Assembly (NCBI RefSeq): GCF_030908385.1 | Contig: NZ_CP133091.1 | Location: 2,218,128 to 2,282,127 of the forward strand | Length of the DNA: 64,000 bases | Origin: Mangrovimonas sp. YM274 | GTDB taxonomy: Bacteria; Bacteroidota; Bacteroidia; Flavobacteriales; Flavobacteriaceae | Direction of reading: 5' to 3' | In this document: in pieces, positions 42,565 through 51,300 of the stretch | How the letters are laid out: every line of letters begins with the position of its first letter | Numbering within the stretch: the stretch's first letter is position 1 | Translations under genes and position numbers: made by a program | The notes under the pieces: model-generated | Told to the model about the DNA's origin: nothing | Seen by the model: only the letters and a program-made list of their open reading frames with translations | Database searches by the model: none

Positions 42565-45009
42565 ATGAATGTATTAAAATTTGGAGGAACGTCTGTAGGT
42601 TCTGTAGAAAATATAAATAAAGTCGTTAACATTCTTGAAGATTATGCCAAAAATGAAGCATTGGCTTGTGTTGTTTCAGCCGTAGGAGGGGTTACAGACA
42701 AACTTATTATTGTTGGCAAACTAGCTCAAAATAAAGATGCAAGTTTCCTTTCTGAATTTGAAGTTATTAAAACACTACATTTAGATCTAATATCACAACT
42801 AATACCAGATTGCGACTCTAAAGTTGTTACCGAACTAGAAGAAATACTAAATGATTTGAAAAGCCTTTTAGATGGTATTTTTCTTATCAACGAACTCTCT
42901 CCAAAAACATCCGACAAATTAGTAGGATTTGGAGAACTCCTATCTTCTTTTATCATTACTGAAACTTTAAAAAGCAAAGGACTGGATGCCGTTAGAAAAA
43001 ACAGTCGTGATTTAATTATTACCAATAACAACTTCACCAAAGCCGATGTTATTTATGAATTGACCTTACCAAAAATTCAGGAATATTTTAAATCGGCCAA
43101 CCAGCGCATTACTGTTCTTCCGGGATTCATAGCATCCTCCGAACATGGTGAAGCAACCACTTTGGGACGTGGCGGTTCGGACTTTACGGCAGCGATTGTC
43201 GCTACTGCCATTGAAGCTGGCCAATTGGAAATTTGGACAGATGTAAGCGGTATGTATACCGCCAACCCTAAATTGGTAAAGCAAGCCCAACCAATTGAAA
43301 AACTTTCCTATCAGGAAGCTATGGAATTGTCGCATTTTGGAGCAAAAGTATTGTACCCACCTACAATTCAGCCCGTATTGATTCAGAACATTCCTATTGT
43401 TATAAAAAACACTTTGGAGCCAGAAGCTCCAGGAACCTATATTACCAACGACGAACAATCCAATGGATTGACGGTAAGAGGTATCACCAATATTGACAAT
43501 ATTGCCCTTTTAACTTTGGAAGGCAACAGTATGGTGGGCATCCCAGGATTTTCAAAACGCCTATTTGAAACATTAGCAATCAATAAAATAAATGTCATAT
43601 TGATTACCCAAGCATCATCAGAACATACCATTTGTTTTGCTGTAGACGAAGCCGATGGGGACCATGCCAAGGAAGTTATCGACTTTAATTTTGGGTATGA
43701 AATAGCCCTTCGAAAAATCAATCCAATCCTCATTGAAAAGGATTTGGCCATTGTGGCGCTCGTTGGTGATAACATGAAAAGTCACCAAGGTATCAGTGGA
43801 AAAATGTTCAGTACGCTTGGTAAGAACAACATCAACATTAGGGCTATTGCGCAAGGCGCTTCCGAAAGGAACATCTCAACCGTTATTGCCCAACAGGACG
43901 TTAAAAAAGCGCTCAACACTTTACACGAAACCTTCTTTGAAGTAAAAACAAAACAACTTAATGTATTTATCTCTGGAGTTGGAAATGTAGGTGAACGATT
44001 GGTAGAACAAATCCATCAGCAAAAAAAATATCTAAGGGATACCCTAAAAATCAATTTAAGAGTGGTTGGATTGTCTAATTCAAGAACTATGCTTTTTGAT
44101 GAAGATGGTATTCCTCTTAAAAATTGGAAAGAGCTTCTGTCAAAAGGAGAAAAAGCCTCGATGGAAGGATTCTTCAATCGTATTAAGTTGCTCAACCTTC
44201 GTAACAGCGTGTTTGTGGATGTCACTGCTAATGAAGAGATAGCTAAACTCTACGGCAAATATTTAAAAGAAAGTATAGCTGTAGTAGCCTGTAATAAAAT
44301 TGCCTGTTCCAGTGATTTTGAAAACTATTCAGAGCTTAAGTATTTATCCAGAAAGTACAATGCACCGTTATTGTTTGAAACTAACGTAGGCGCAGGATTA
44401 CCGGTTATTGACACTTTAAACAACCTCATCGCTTCTGGTGACAAAATCAAGAGTATTCAAGCGGTACTTTCTGGAAGTTTGAATTTTGTGTTTAACAACT
44501 TCAATGACACCACCAAATTTCATGACGTGGTAAAACAGGCACAGGCCGAAGGATACACAGAACCTGATCCGCGTATTGATTTAAGTGGCGTGGATGTTGC
44601 CAGAAAAATATTGATTTTAGCTAGGGAAAGCGGTTCAAAAATGGAACTTGAGGACATCACCAATCACTCCTTTTTAACCAAATCTAATTTGGAAAGTAAG
44701 TCGGTAGATGATTTTTACAAAACCTTGATTGATGATGAAGCGCATTTCCAAAAATTATACAGCGATGCGAAGGCTAAAAATTGTCAATTGAAATATGTGG
44801 CGGAATTCAACGAAGGGAAAGCCTCTGTAGGCCTACGCGAAATTCCCCAAGGACATCCATTTTACAATCTTGAAGGAAAGGATAACATCGTAATGTTTTA
44901 CACCCACCGTTACATAGAGCAACCAATGATTATCAAAGGTGCCGGTGCAGGTGCCGATGTAACCGCTTCAGGTTTGTTTGCCGATATTATACGGACTGGA
45001 AATGACTAA
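42565..45009 (+). CDS. thrA: Bifunctional aspartate kinase / homoserine dehydrogenase I
   Basis: ThrA makes aspartyl phosphate and, at its other end, reduces aspartate semialdehyde to homoserine. The 814 residues show the aspartokinase domain from MNVLKFGGTSVGSVENI, the substrate motif GRGGSDFTAAIVA, paired ACT domains in the middle (about 305-455, e.g. LEGNSMVGIPGFSKRLFETL), and the homoserine dehydrogenase domain from about residue 465 (VFISGVGNVGERLVEQI, VACNKIA, the EPDPRIDLSGVDVARKI motif). The ACT domains are the usual site of threonine feedback. It is the first large gene of the operon, 79 bases after the leader stop, and its stop overlaps the methyltransferase start by eight bases. 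Confidence 0.97.
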   Translation: MNVLKFGGTSVGSVENINKVVNILEDYAKNEALACVVSAVGGVTDKLIIVGKLAQNKDASFLSEFEVIKTLHLDLISQLIPDCDSKVVTELEEILNDLKSLLDGIFLINELSPKTSDKLVGFGELLSSFIITETLKSKGLDAVRKNSRDLIITNNNFTKADVIYELTLPKIQEYFKSANQRITVLPGFIASSEHGEATTLGRGGSDFTAAIVATAIEAGQLEIWTDVSGMYTANPKLVKQAQPIEKLSYQEAMELSHFGAKVLYPPTIQPVLIQNIPIVIKNTLEPEAPGTYITNDEQSNGLTVRGITNIDNIALLTLEGNSMVGIPGFSKRLFETLAINKINVILITQASSEHTICFAVDEADGDHAKEVIDFNFGYEIALRKINPILIEKDLAIVALVGDNMKSHQGISGKMFSTLGKNNINIRAIAQGASERNISTVIAQQDVKKALNTLHETFFEVKTKQLNVFISGVGNVGERLVEQIHQQKKYLRDTLKINLRVVGLSNSRTMLFDEDGIPLKNWKELLSKGEKASMEGFFNRIKLLNLRNSVFVDVTANEEIAKLYGKYLKESIAVVACNKIACSSDFENYSELKYLSRKYNAPLLFETNVGAGLPVIDTLNNLIASGDKIKSIQAVLSGSLNFVFNNFNDTTKFHDVVKQAQAEGYTEPDPRIDLSGVDVARKILILARESGSKMELEDITNHSFLTKSNLESKSVDDFYKTLIDDEAHFQKLYSDAKAKNCQLKYVAEFNEGKASVGLREIPQGHPFYNLEGKDNIVMFYTHRYIEQPMIIKGAGAGADVTASGLFADIIRTGND

Positions 45010-45664
45010 GTCCAGTGTACATAAAGATGTAGCACAAACTGAAGCGACGCTTAAGGTCTTTAATGACTGTGCCTCCATGTACGATCAAAAGTATGTGGAT
45101 ATTTCAGCCTACGAACCTTCGGTCCTTCAGTTTTGTGAACTTCTTGACAACCATAACCAATACACCAAAATTTTGGAATTAGGTTGCGGGCCTGGCAATG
45201 TCACGCGTTTTATTAAGGAGGGATTTCCAAACTTTAAGATTTCAGGAAGAGACCTCTCGCCTAACATGATTGACATTGCTGCTAAAAATGTGCCTTCGGT
45301 CAACTTTGAGGTGATGGATTGCCGAGATCTTGAAAATATTCAGGAATCTTATGATGGTGTTATGTGCGCCTTTTTGTTCCCTTATCTTTCAAAAGGTGAT
45401 GTGGAGCAACTTATTTCTGAAAGTTCTAGAATTCTGTCCAAAAATGGATATCTGTACATCAGTACAATTGTAGGAGATTATGAGTCCTCTCAATGGACTG
45501 GATCTAAGAATTACCCAGAACTGCAATTGTTCATGCATTATTATCGGGAAGAGGATTTAAGAAACATCTTAACCAAACATCATTTTCAAATTGTACATAC
45601 AGAACAGTTGGTCAATCCAACCAATGGAGACAACGAATTGATTATTATAGCCAAAAAAAATTGA
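45002..45664 (+). CDS. Class I SAM-dependent methyltransferase inside the threonine operon
   Basis: The ATG at 45002 lies within the last codons of thrA and gives 220 residues. The protein has a Rossmann methyltransferase core: motif I ILELGCGPGNVTRFI (about 54-68), an acidic motif II region in KISGRDLSPNMIDIAAKN, and YDGVMCAFLFPYLSKGD as the post-I/motif IV region. It resembles small-molecule methyltransferases of the type-11 class, so a small substrate is more likely than RNA, but I cannot name it. A TTG at 44978 would lengthen it by eight residues with no match to family motifs. It separates thrA from thrB with overlap on the left and seven bases on the right, so it must be co-transcribed with them. 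Confidence 0.88.
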   Translation: MTKSSVHKDVAQTEATLKVFNDCASMYDQKYVDISAYEPSVLQFCELLDNHNQYTKILELGCGPGNVTRFIKEGFPNFKISGRDLSPNMIDIAAKNVPSVNFEVMDCRDLENIQESYDGVMCAFLFPYLSKGDVEQLISESSRILSKNGYLYISTIVGDYESSQWTGSKNYPELQLFMHYYREEDLRNILTKHHFQIVHTEQLVNPTNGDNELIIIAKKN

Positions 45665-45671
45665 ACCAATA

Positions 45672-46598
45672 TTGAAAAACGAAATAAAAATATTTTCACC
45701 AGCAACGGTGGCCAATGTAGCCTGTGGCTTTGATGTCATGGGTTTTTGCTTGGACGCGGTTGGAGATGAAATGATTGTAAAAAAATCAGCCCAAAAAGGG
45801 ATTCGGATTACCAAAATTGAAGGTTACGACTTACCTCTTGAGGCTGAAAAGAATGTTGCAGGGGTTGCCGCTCTGGCCCTTTTGGAAGATGCCAAACCAG
45901 AATTTGGTTTCGACATAGAAATCTACAAGAACATCAAACCTGGAAGCGGTATTGGTAGTAGTTCGGCTAGCGCTTCCGGTAGTGTATATGCTATCAATGA
46001 ACTTCTGGGAAGACCTTATAACAAAACACAACTCTCCTACTTCGCCATGAAAGGTGAAGCTTTGGCAAGTGGTTGTGAACACGCCGATAATATTGCCCCT
46101 GGCATTTTTGGTGGATTCACTCTAGTAAAAAGTATAGACCCTTTGGAAATTTTGGAAATTCCCACACCTACTGAATTATACGCTACTATTGTTCACCCAC
46201 AAATAGAAATTAAAACCTCCGAGGCAAGAGCCATTTTACCAAAGGATATTCCGTTACAAAAGGCCATTACCCAATGGGCCAACCTAGGAAGTTTGGTTCA
46301 TGGACTTCACACCAACGATTATGAATTGATAAGCAAGTCACTTCACGATGTAGTTATTGAACCCTACAGGAGTACTTTGATACCTTATTTCCAAGAAGTA
46401 AAAGCACTTGCTCAAAAACATGGTGCCCTTGGTTCTGGAATCTCAGGATCTGGACCCTCCATTTTTATTTTGTCAAAAGGTGAAGATATTGCCAATAAAG
46501 TGGCACATGCCGCAGAAGCCCTCTATTCCAAAACCAACTTGGATTTTAATATACATGTTTCAAAAATTAACACCCAAGGAATAAAAACGTTGCTATGA
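45672..46598 (+). CDS. thrB: Homoserine kinase
   Basis: ThrB phosphorylates homoserine with ATP, the second-last step to threonine. The 308 residues belong to the GHMP family, with the phosphate-binding motif IKPGSGIGSSSASASG (about 89-104), the N-terminal IKIFSPATVANVACGFDVMG and the C-terminal GALGSGISGSGPSIFIL motif. It starts with TTG at 45672: the preceding in-frame stop is close by, and translation from here gives the family-typical KNEIKIFSPATVAN. The next gene overlaps it by four bases (ATGA at 46595-46598). Confidence 0.95.
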   Translation: MKNEIKIFSPATVANVACGFDVMGFCLDAVGDEMIVKKSAQKGIRITKIEGYDLPLEAEKNVAGVAALALLEDAKPEFGFDIEIYKNIKPGSGIGSSSASASGSVYAINELLGRPYNKTQLSYFAMKGEALASGCEHADNIAPGIFGGFTLVKSIDPLEILEIPTPTELYATIVHPQIEIKTSEARAILPKDIPLQKAITQWANLGSLVHGLHTNDYELISKSLHDVVIEPYRSTLIPYFQEVKALAQKHGALGSGISGSGPSIFILSKGEDIANKVAHAAEALYSKTNLDFNIHVSKINTQGIKTLL

Positions 46599-47890
46599 AA
46601 TACTATTCCCTCAATCGAAAAGCCCCAGAAACCACCTTCAAGGATGCCGTTATCAAAGGATTGGCACCTGACAAAGGCTTGTATTTTCCTGAATCCATAA
46701 CTCCATTGCCAAAATCGTTTTTTGAGCAAATGGATGAAATGGATAATGTGGACATTGCTTTTGAAGCCATCAAACAATTTATAGTCCCCGAAATTCCTGA
46801 AGACACTTTAAAAGAGATTATCTCAGAAACATTGTCTTTTGATTTTCCAATTGTAAAGATCAATAATCAAATTTCCTCCTTGGAATTGTTCCATGGCCCA
46901 ACCATGGCTTTTAAGGATGTTGGTGCTCGATTTATGGCGAGATGCCTAGGCTATTTCAATGACAGCAATCCAAATGAAGTCACGGTTTTGGTCGCTACTT
47001 CTGGCGATACTGGTGGAGCCGTTGCCAATGGCTTTTTAGGAGTTAACGGTGTGAAGGTCGTTATTTTGTATCCTAGCGGCAAAGTAAGTGATATTCAGGA
47101 AAAGCAACTTACCACTTTAAAAAAGAACATCAAAGCTTTAGAAGTAGATGGCACTTTCGACGATTGTCAAGCGATGGTGAAACAAGCTTTTTTGGATGAA
47201 TCCATAACAAGCCATATGCAGTTAACCTCTGCCAATTCCATTAATGTGGCGAGATGGCTTCCGCAAATGTTCTACTACTTTTTCGCATACAAAGCATTAT
47301 ACAAAACTCATAAGGACCTTGTATTTTCGGTACCTAGCGGAAATTTTGGTAACATTTGTGCTGGTATGATGGCCAAACAATTAGGCCTTCCTATTCAACA
47401 TTTTGTAGCTGCCAACAATGCCAATAAAGTAGTCACAGATTATCTACGGGAGGGGATTTACGATCCTAAACCTTCCGTGCAAACCATAAGCAATGCCATG
47501 GATGTGGGAGACCCTAGTAATTTTATTAGAATTCAGGAAATCTGTCAGAACAATTACAAGAACCTCAAAGAAGATTTATCTGGCTATAGCTTTACCGACA
47601 AGGAAACCAAAGAAGCTCTCAAGGAACTTTACAACGATTACAGTTATGTAGCCGATCCACATGGTGCCGTTGGGTATTTGGCCTGTAAATCTTATTTAAA
47701 GGAAAACCCAAATGCCCATTGTGTATTTTTGGAAACAGCTCACCCAACCAAATTTTTGGATGTTGTGGAAGAAGTTATCAGGGAAAACATCGAACTTCCT
47801 CCACAAATCCTTAAGGTAATGAGTAAGAAAAAAAGAGCGACTTCCATTGCATCGTATGAAGAATTGAAATCATTCTTATTAGAATCATAG
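46595..47890 (+). CDS. thrC: Threonine synthase
   Basis: ThrC uses pyridoxal phosphate to turn O-phosphohomoserine into threonine. The 431 residues show the N-terminal MKYYSLNRKAPETTFKDAVI lead, the PLP Lys in PTMAFKDVGARFMAR, and the phosphate-cup motif VATSGDTGGAVANGFLG. The start overlaps the thrB stop by four bases, so these two proteins are translationally coupled. It is the last gene of the operon; its stop is only one base from the convergent peroxidase gene's stop, and no terminator is visible between them. Confidence 0.97.
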   Translation: MKYYSLNRKAPETTFKDAVIKGLAPDKGLYFPESITPLPKSFFEQMDEMDNVDIAFEAIKQFIVPEIPEDTLKEIISETLSFDFPIVKINNQISSLELFHGPTMAFKDVGARFMARCLGYFNDSNPNEVTVLVATSGDTGGAVANGFLGVNGVKVVILYPSGKVSDIQEKQLTTLKKNIKALEVDGTFDDCQAMVKQAFLDESITSHMQLTSANSINVARWLPQMFYYFFAYKALYKTHKDLVFSVPSGNFGNICAGMMAKQLGLPIQHFVAANNANKVVTDYLREGIYDPKPSVQTISNAMDVGDPSNFIRIQEICQNNYKNLKEDLSGYSFTDKETKEALKELYNDYSYVADPHGAVGYLACKSYLKENPNAHCVFLETAHPTKFLDVVEEVIRENIELPPQILKVMSKKKRATSIASYEELKSFLLES

Positions 47891-47891
47891 T

Positions 47892-49679
47892 TTAACTATC
47901 CTCTAAGGATTCCATAAAGCTGATAATATCTTTCATTTCGCTTTCTGTCAATCCAAGGGCATCGGGAGGCAAGGTTTGATATTCCAAATCCAGACCTAAT
48001 CCAGCTCCTCCTCCATCATTATAAAACTCCATCAGCTGCTCCAAACTCACAAACACACCGTTATGCATGTAAGGAGCAGTTTTGGAACTATTCCTAACCG
48101 TTGGCGTTTTGAAAAAATACTTCTTTTCTATGGTGTTGAAGACATTGTAACGTCCCAAATCGCCATCTACAAGTGTTTCCTTTAAAGTATCCCGTGGCAC
48201 TCCCAACAATTCAAACTCGGTGTCTTTAAAGTTTGGCGGCACTGTTCCGTTGAACACTGGTGCAAAATGACAGGTGGCACATTTAGCTTTTCCCATAAAC
48301 AAATTAAAACCATTTACTTCATGCGAAGACAAGGTGTTTTCCAAACCGTTGATATTGTTATCAAATTTTGAATTGAATTTGTTCAGGCTTCTAATATAAA
48401 CCGCAATGGCATTTCTTATAGAATGATCGGAAACCTCAGAGCCATACAATTTTGAAAACTGTACGGCGTATACGGAATCATTTCCAACCACTTCTTTTAA
48501 ATCCTGCAGATTGGTATGGAATTCGTTTTTGTTGTTAACTACATCAACAATTTGTCCTTCAAGATTTCCTGTCCTACCATCATAAAAAAAACTTTTTTGC
48601 AAGGCTGCATAGGTTAATGTTGGCGTATTTCTCAATTGCTTTGGAAATGTTTTTAGGCCATCTGTAAACGCTTTATTTTTATCGTGACAGGTAGCACAGC
48701 TCATAGAATTGTCGCTCGACAATCTGGTGTCATTAAACAAGCGTTGCCCCAAACTGATTTTTGAGGACAGCAAACTATCCACTTCTACATACCCCGAGAA
48801 ATAATCCATATTAAACGTATTGGCTGAGAATAATGACGTCATGTCATTCCTAAAAGCCAATTCCAAAGGAAACTGAACTTCCCAATCAGTTTTGGTGCGT
48901 TGCAACAAATCCAATTGCTTATGGGTGTGGTTTTTAATGAAATTGAACCTGTCAAAACTTTCAAAATCAGAATTCAAATTCACAATAGCCTTATCAAATG
49001 CTTCTTGAAACTCATTATACAATCCTTCCGAAGCAAATTCATCTTTATAAACATTCAGCAACTCCTTTAAACTTCCATAGGCAATGATGCTTTCTTTCAT
49101 GGAAGCTTCCAAAACAGGCGAATCAAAGCCTGTAATCCCTGTTAGGGCAATGCGAGCCACTTCATCCCGAATGAGCCATAAAATATGATATGGTTTTAGT
49201 TTAAGTCGTGTGTTCTCCTTGACAAGTTTCAATCTGTTCTTGGTTTGCTGTGTCACCTTTTTAAATTCTATTTTGTCAAAAGGTTCCTCAAACAGCAACT
49301 CCTCCATTACCTGAAATCCAAAAGGATTTTTGATTTTGATATCGGTAGCGTCTTCTTCTTCTACACTTAAAATATTTGGAGCATTTAAACTCTTGTAATT
49401 ACCTTTATCTACAAAAGACAGCACGGGTTCTGCCATTTTAAATTGTTCCCGAGCATTTAAATAACCTTTTAACATCAAATCCCTGTTACTGCTTTCCAAA
49501 GTAGAATCCAAAAACTCAATACAGCGTTCTAAAGTATTCACATAACTACGCTCCAAAATAACAATGGGCTCAATAGCTTCTTGAGTTTCCTCTTGCTTAC
49601 AGGAACATAATACAATGCACAAAAGACACACTAAGCTATAGTGTGTCTTTTTTATATGTTTCAAATAAAAATTTGTCAT
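47892..49679 (-). CDS. Di-haem cytochrome c peroxidase-like lipoprotein with imelysin-like N-terminal domain
   Basis: The ATG at 49677-49679 gives 595 residues: a lipoprotein signal ending in the lipobox Cys of CIVLCSCKQ, an alpha-helical domain (about 25-285) with NPFGFQVMEELLFEEP that resembles imelysin/EfeO-type proteins, and a cytochrome c peroxidase/MauG-like domain (about 300-595) with two CxxCH haem sites, SMSCATCHDKN and KAKCATCHFAPVF, and the C-terminal TPTVRNSSKTAPYMHNG motif. Family members reduce H2O2 or oxidise protein Trp residues. The ATG follows the PhoX-like stop by one base; a longer start at 49700 would overlap that gene. A strong hairpin (49621-49651) lies inside its signal-peptide codons. 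Confidence 0.88.
   Translation of the reverse strand: MTNFYLKHIKKTHYSLVCLLCIVLCSCKQEETQEAIEPIVILERSYVNTLERCIEFLDSTLESSNRDLMLKGYLNAREQFKMAEPVLSFVDKGNYKSLNAPNILSVEEEDATDIKIKNPFGFQVMEELLFEEPFDKIEFKKVTQQTKNRLKLVKENTRLKLKPYHILWLIRDEVARIALTGITGFDSPVLEASMKESIIAYGSLKELLNVYKDEFASEGLYNEFQEAFDKAIVNLNSDFESFDRFNFIKNHTHKQLDLLQRTKTDWEVQFPLELAFRNDMTSLFSANTFNMDYFSGYVEVDSLLSSKISLGQRLFNDTRLSSDNSMSCATCHDKNKAFTDGLKTFPKQLRNTPTLTYAALQKSFFYDGRTGNLEGQIVDVVNNKNEFHTNLQDLKEVVGNDSVYAVQFSKLYGSEVSDHSIRNAIAVYIRSLNKFNSKFDNNINGLENTLSSHEVNGFNLFMGKAKCATCHFAPVFNGTVPPNFKDTEFELLGVPRDTLKETLVDGDLGRYNVFNTIEKKYFFKTPTVRNSSKTAPYMHNGVFVSLEQLMEFYNDGGGAGLGLDLEYQTLPPDALGLTESEMKDIISFMESLEDS
49621..49651. other. Perfect 13-bp hairpin inside the peroxidase signal-peptide codons
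   Basis: AAAAGACACACTA (49621-49633) and TAGTGTGTCTTTT (49639-49651) form a perfect stem with loop AGCTA. On the minus strand it begins 28 bases after the start codon, ends in TTTT and looks like an intrinsic terminator or attenuator, placed between the PhoX-like gene and the bulk of the peroxidase gene. On the plus strand it is followed by a six-T tract. Confidence 0.65.
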
Positions 49680-49680
49680 T

Positions 49681-51129
49681 TTATCTGTCCAAACCTTCAA
49701 TTACATACAACATACTTCCTTCACTTGAAGAACTTGAAGCATTAGCAGTTGGATCTGTAAAACCATCATTTTCCCATCCGTGGTTTTGAGTAATCACCAT
49801 GAAAGTATTCTCTTTTCCTATTGTTTCGGAAATATCAATCATTCCCGTAATTTCCCAGGCAGAAGATGCAGAACCATACCCCAATGTTTCAGCTGTTTGT
49901 TGGTCACACTCCAAAACTACTTTTAAAGCCCCTGTATTCAAGTTATATTGATACAATCTAGCAAAGTGAGTCTTATCAGCTGTGTCGTAGTAGCCATTTG
50001 GGTCTTCTTGGATATACGCGTAGTTTTCAGTTACTACAATATTATCAGGACTGTGAAATGATTTGGCTTTTCCGCTTAATTTATCACCATCCAAAACACA
50101 AGTAATCGTACCTGCTCCTGTTGGATCGTTAGGGTTCATGGTTACTTTATACACACGACCGTAGAAAGTTCCTTTACCTTCTAAATCTGGCTTGCTACGT
50201 CCTGTTACACAAAAATAGATTTCTCTATTGTTGTCTGCAGAACCTCTTCTCCAATCGATATCCTCAAGTCTAGAGAAGCCCATTACCCCTTTGTTTTTAG
50301 CCTCAGCATCCAACAAATCCAATTGGGTTTCTTCTAATTGAACAAACTCCATAGCATACGATTGTCCTTCAACCATATCCATTTCAAAATTAACGCTAGG
50401 ATCGGTCACTTTTAGTCCATACAAGGATCCGCCATTTAAGTCTCCTTGGTTTCCAACGTACATACCTAATTGTCCTGAAGGAACAGTATTGTCTGAGTGG
50501 TCATCTCCAATAAACACAACTGTCTTCCCGGGATAGGCATCTTTACCAATAGCTACCGCATTTTCTGTTGACCACTGCCCCATGGCTGTAAGCATTTGTG
50601 CTGTAGAAGCTCCATTTGCATTTTTAAAGGGATCTGTTAAGAATACCCCATTGGAAGATCCTCCCCATTCTCCACCTGAGAGATATAATGGTCCAAAACC
50701 GTGTTCTTCTGGAGTGATCAATGATCCTGAACATTGTGCTGTAGAAGCTGTAGCTTGAGAATTTAAAATATACTCTCCCCCTACAGGTTTTAAAGTTTCA
50801 TCCAAAGTAATTCTTGCAATAGAGTAATCAGCTTCAATATTGTTGATTAAAGTAAATGTATCGTCTGCATTCTTAATTAAACCTGCACCATCAGCCATAG
50901 AGCCATACACAAAACTTGGTGTGTTGACCAATTGATCTTCTGAAGTCAATAAATTATAAATGTTTACATCTGAAAACTCAGGCGTCAATTTTAACAATAC
51001 CGGAGATTGAGAATGCGATTGTAATACCACTTCATTTTTAGGTTCATTATTGGAATTGTCATCATCGTTACACGACATAAAGGATAAGAGACCTAAGCCA
51101 ACACAAGCAAATTTGTAATAGTTATTCAT
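49681..51129 (-). CDS. PhoX-like (DUF839) lipoprotein
   Basis: The ATG at 51127-51129 gives 482 residues with a lipoprotein signal ending in LSFMSCNDDD. The mature part is a beta-propeller-like DUF839 protein with the family segments SLITPEEHGFGPLYLSGGE, GDDHSDNTVPSGQLGMYVG and NIVVTENYAYIQEDPNGYYD. PhoX proteins are Ca2+/Fe3+-dependent phosphatases, but many Bacteroidota DUF839 lipoproteins have no tested activity, so phosphatase is only the first guess. An upstream TTG at 51168 is less likely than the ATG. It lies immediately upstream of the di-haem peroxidase gene (one base between stop and ATG), which makes a two-gene unit probable. Confidence 0.82.
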   Translation of the reverse strand: MNNYYKFACVGLGLLSFMSCNDDDNSNNEPKNEVVLQSHSQSPVLLKLTPEFSDVNIYNLLTSEDQLVNTPSFVYGSMADGAGLIKNADDTFTLINNIEADYSIARITLDETLKPVGGEYILNSQATASTAQCSGSLITPEEHGFGPLYLSGGEWGGSSNGVFLTDPFKNANGASTAQMLTAMGQWSTENAVAIGKDAYPGKTVVFIGDDHSDNTVPSGQLGMYVGNQGDLNGGSLYGLKVTDPSVNFEMDMVEGQSYAMEFVQLEETQLDLLDAEAKNKGVMGFSRLEDIDWRRGSADNNREIYFCVTGRSKPDLEGKGTFYGRVYKVTMNPNDPTGAGTITCVLDGDKLSGKAKSFHSPDNIVVTENYAYIQEDPNGYYDTADKTHFARLYQYNLNTGALKVVLECDQQTAETLGYGSASSAWEITGMIDISETIGKENTFMVITQNHGWENDGFTDPTANASSSSSEGSMLYVIEGLDR

Positions 51130-51178
51130 TTTAATGTTTTTAAAGTTTTGACAAATGAACAACAGCAACGTAATTATA

Positions 51179-51199
51179 ATCTTAAGCCAGATTTAAGAT
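51179..51199. promoter_or_regulatory. Inverted repeat upstream of the PhoX-like gene
   Basis: ATCTTAA (51179-51185) and TTAAGAT (51193-51199) form a perfect inverted repeat around GCCAGAT, 50-70 bases before the ATG. It could be an operator; it is AT-rich, so chance is possible. Confidence 0.35.
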
Positions 51200-51300
51200 A
51201 AATTCACTTTAGCGTTAACTTTGTTATGATTGGGTTAATAATTGGAATTGAAATAAATAAACTACCGTTTTTATGAAACAGAGATTCGTGCGGCATTAAT

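Noticed and set aside
44978-45001. Earlier TTG start for the methyltransferase in the threonine operon
   Set aside because: It adds eight residues inside thrA with no family support; the ATG at 45002 has a normal overlap with the thrA stop.
49680-49700. Start of the di-haem peroxidase at 49700
   Set aside because: It would overlap the PhoX-like gene; the ATG at 49679 follows that stop by one base and gives a compact lipoprotein signal.
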